Positions 39,051-41,211 of a stretch of DNA of 41,211 nucleotides are shown here, piece by piece. The first letter of the stretch is position 1. Each line of letters begins with the position of its first letter. Position numbers and translations under genes: made by a program. The stretch lies in contig JAUJMV010000003.1 of assembly GCA_030446685.1 (NCBI GenBank), positions 6,516 through 47,726 of the forward strand. Direction: 5' to 3'. The notes below the pieces were generated by a model, which saw only the letters and a program-made list of their open reading frames with translations, searched no databases and was not told where the DNA came from. The stretch comes from Thermomicrobiales bacterium. Lineage in GTDB: Bacteria > Chloroflexota > Chloroflexia > Thermomicrobiales > CADCWN01.

Positions 39051-39470
39051 AATAGTTCCTCCCTCACGCATGCACCTTGGACCGACGTGGTCGAGCCGCG
39101 CCCCGGCGTGTCGCCCGACACCCCAGGATCGGTCTACTCGGCGGGCCTGTCGCCGGCCTGCGCCAACCGCCCCCACGCGCCCGGGAACGCGGCCGGGATC
39201 CGCTTGTCCGGTGCGCCGAGAGGCCGCCCGCGCATTGTACTCGACGCGATGAGGCCGCGGTGACGTGCAGGTGCATTTGTTTCCGGCTCGTCCGGTTCCG
39301 AATGGGGGCGAAGGGGCGAGGGGCGGCCGGGGCCGCGGCACGGTAGAATCCGGGCGGTTGGATCGCGCGCGCGGCCCTCGCCCCTTCGCCGGGCTGGGGG
39401 CAGCCAGTATGGCCCGGCGGGCGACGCGGCGAACGTCGAAGGTGCGTAAGCGCCGTGGGAGGGAGGGGCG
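39051..39470. other. Divergent intergenic region
   Basis: 420 bp between the broken lyase and the dipeptidase. On the minus strand TACAAT (39234-39239) is a fair -10 for the lyase with no good -35. On the plus strand TAGAAT (39344-39349) is a fair -10 for the dipeptidase, about 120 nt before its start, also without a clear -35. No gene seen. Confidence 0.45.
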
Positions 39471-40538
39471 ATGCTGATCATCGATGGGCATCTCGATCTG
39501 GCGATGAACGCCTTGCTGTGGAATCGCGACCTCGCCCGCACGGTCCGCGAGATCCGCGCGCAGGAGACGGGGATGGCGGAGAAGGGGCGGGCCGCCGGCA
39601 CGGTCGCGTTCCCGGAACTGCGCGCGGGGCGGGTCGCGCTCTGTTTCGCGACGGTGATCGCGCGGGTCCAGCAGCCGGGCAGCGCGTTCAGCGGCTACCG
39701 CAGCCACCAGATCGCCTACGCGCACGCGCAGGGCCAGCTCGCCTACTACCGGCAACTCGAGCGCGAGGGCGCGTTGCGGATCATCCGGGACGCGGCGGCA
39801 CTGGTGGCGCACCTGCGCGAGTGGGCCGCGCCGGACGCCGATTCGCCGCTGGGCATCGTCCTGAGCATGGAGGGCGCAGATCCGATCGTCGCGCCGGAGC
39901 AGGTCGGCGCGTGGTGGGAGGACGGGCTGCGGATCGTCAGCCTGGCACACTACGGGCCGAGCGCCTACGCCCACGGCACCGAGTCGGTCGGGCCGCTGAC
40001 GGCGCGCGGGCGCGAGCTGCTGGCGCGGCTGGAGGAGGCGGGGCTGATCCTGGATGTCACCCACCTCGCCGACGACAGCTTCTACGAGGCCCTGGACCGC
40101 TTCGGCGGGCCGGTCCTCGCCAGTCACTCCAACTGCCGCGCGCTCGTGCCGGGCGATCGCCAGCTCACCGACGAGATGCTGCGGCTGCTGATCGCGCGCG
40201 ACGCGGTGATTGGGACCGCGCTCGATGCCTGGATGCTGCAACCCGGCTGGATCAAGGGCGTGACCAGGAACGACGCTGTCGGCCTGGAGCAGGTCGTCGA
40301 TCAGATCGACCACGCCTGCCAGTTGGCGGGGAACGCCCGCCACGTCGCGCTCGGGACCGACCTCGACGGCGGCTACGGGACCGAGCAGTGCCCACGCGAC
40401 CTCGACACGATCGCCGACTTGCGGCGCATCCCCGACCTCCTGCGCGGCCGGGGCTATCGCGAGGACGACATCGCCGCGATCATGCACGGCAACTGGCGCC
40501 GGCTGCTGGAACGCGCCTGGGGCGCCGGGGCGGCATAG
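39471..40538 (+). CDS. Membrane dipeptidase family protein (M19)
   Basis: 355 residues, start on GGGAGGGAGGGG. A binuclear-zinc TIM-barrel dipeptidase of the renal dipeptidase type: DGHLDLA gives H7 and D9, SMEGADP the bridging E134, DVTHLAD H198, SHSNCRAL H219, and GTDLDGG the last Asp. No signal peptide or GPI signal, so cytoplasmic. The family cleaves dipeptides, often with a D-residue at the C-terminal side. It is followed at 62 nt by an M55 D-aminopeptidase, which fits a peptide-recycling operon for cell-wall or D-amino-acid peptides. Intact. Confidence 0.93.
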   Translation: MLIIDGHLDLAMNALLWNRDLARTVREIRAQETGMAEKGRAAGTVAFPELRAGRVALCFATVIARVQQPGSAFSGYRSHQIAYAHAQGQLAYYRQLEREGALRIIRDAAALVAHLREWAAPDADSPLGIVLSMEGADPIVAPEQVGAWWEDGLRIVSLAHYGPSAYAHGTESVGPLTARGRELLARLEEAGLILDVTHLADDSFYEALDRFGGPVLASHSNCRALVPGDRQLTDEMLRLLIARDAVIGTALDAWMLQPGWIKGVTRNDAVGLEQVVDQIDHACQLAGNARHVALGTDLDGGYGTEQCPRDLDTIADLRRIPDLLRGRGYREDDIAAIMHGNWRRLLERAWGAGAA

Positions 40539-40600
40539 TCGCGGGGGGGCGGCGCACGCCCGGTCGCGGCGCGCCGCGACCGGTGAGGAGGAGGAGGGAC

Positions 40601-41211
40601 ATGAAGGTCTACGTCTCGGTCGATATCGAGGGGATCAGCGGGGTGGTCCACGCCGACATGATGGCGCCGGGCGAGCGCGAGTACGAGCGGGGGCGGCGGC
40701 TGATGACGGCGGACGCGAACGCCGCGATCGAGGGGCTGGCGCAGGCGGGGGCCGACTACATCCTGGTCAGCGATGGACACGGCCCGATGCGCAATCTCCT
40801 GATCGAGGAGCTGCACCCGGCCGCCCACCTGGTCACCGGCACGGCCAACGCGCGGGAGCACTGCCAACTGGAGGGGGCCGACGGCGGACCCTTCGACGCG
40901 GCGGTCTTCGTCGGTTACCACGCCATGGCCCGGACCTTCCGGGCGATCCACCCGCACACGATCGCCGGCGCGGCGGTGTCGGAACTGCGCCTCAACGGCC
41001 GCCCGCACGGGGAGACGGGGCTCAACGCGGCGATCCTCGGCGCGCTCGGCATCCCGGTTCTGCTGGTGACCGGCGACACCGCCACCGCCGCCGAGGCCCG
41101 CGACTTCCTGGGCGAGGGGGTCGAGACCGTCGCGGTGAAGGAGGCCCGCGGGCGCAACGCGGCGATCTGCCGCCCGCCGGCGGCCACCCGCCCCGAGATC
41201 ACCGCCGCGGC
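40601..41211 (+). CDS. M55 D-aminopeptidase (DppA-like), partial
   Basis: The first 203 residues; the rest lies past the right edge. MKVYVSVDIEGISGVV carries D8 and E10, LVSDGHGPMRN D58 and H60, VGYHAMA H107, and NGRPHGETGLNAAILG E138, the zinc ligands and fold of the DppA family, which form a self-compartmentalising decamer that removes N-terminal D-amino acids. Start on GAGGAGGAGGGAC. Preceded by the M19 dipeptidase and probably co-transcribed with it. A dipeptide ABC transporter often lies next to dppA; that region is outside the window. Confidence 0.92.
   Translation, partial: MKVYVSVDIEGISGVVHADMMAPGEREYERGRRLMTADANAAIEGLAQAGADYILVSDGHGPMRNLLIEELHPAAHLVTGTANAREHCQLEGADGGPFDAAVFVGYHAMARTFRAIHPHTIAGAAVSELRLNGRPHGETGLNAAILGALGIPVLLVTGDTATAAEARDFLGEGVETVAVKEARGRNAAICRPPAATRPEITAA

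Overview
The window is very GC-rich, densely coded DNA from a soil or thermophile-type bacterium. Gene style, GC content and the mix of families (split extracellular contractile injection system (eCIS) baseplate genes, SARP-like regulator, M19 and M55 peptidases, SDR and DAO enzymes) fit Chloroflexota of the Thermomicrobia type best. An actinobacterium cannot be excluded from sequence alone. No rRNA, tRNA, CRISPR array, integrase or transposase was seen.

Region 1 (1-16160, minus strand) is most of an eCIS operon. Read in transcription order it has: a small leader protein; sheath; tube; a gp26-like zinc protein; a proline-rich protein; a DUF4255 cap protein; the AAA+ ATPase; a 110-aa protein; a block of candidate cargo proteins; a 94-aa protein; then the baseplate parts (CIS tube-domain protein, LysM protein, gpD-like hub, gpV-like spike), which run off the left edge. 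Many genes are joined by ATGA or TAATG overlaps. The cargo block (3134-8112) holds three proteins with full or decayed eCIScore (DUF4157) domains fused to unrelated C-termini. Three copies of a heptamer-based inverted repeat flank the sheath and tube genes and the LysM/hub junction.

Region 2 (16161-16840) is a divergent control region. On the minus strand, four direct TTGAGCG-type heptamers are spaced exactly 11 bp apart and end 8 bp before a TAGAGT -10, the classic layout of a SARP operator. On the plus strand there is a c-di-GMP-I (GEMM) riboswitch followed by strong hairpins, and then a SARP-like regulator gene (TPR-like, winged helix, BTAD). The simplest reading is that c-di-GMP sets the level of the activator, and the activator turns on the injection system.

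Region 3 (18200-27966) carries protease and hydrolase genes: a metacaspase-like protein; a 1165-aa fusion of a lipase-like alpha/beta hydrolase with a CHAT protease; a convergent multidomain peptidoglycan amidase with its own near-consensus promoter; and a small membrane protein paired with a membrane M48 metallopeptidase.

Region 4 (28325-41211) is metabolic: an MFS transporter, a glycosyltransferase, two SDRs, a DAO-type FAD oxidoreductase, two medium-chain dehydrogenases, a sugar-isomerase-like TIM barrel, a DRE-TIM metallolyase, an M19 dipeptidase and an M55 D-aminopeptidase (cut by the right edge).

Many genes are broken by single-base indels, most of them in G/C runs. In several genes the net indel exactly restores codon count, so I read most as assembly errors rather than true pseudogenes. 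They are densest from 29.7 to 39 kb.
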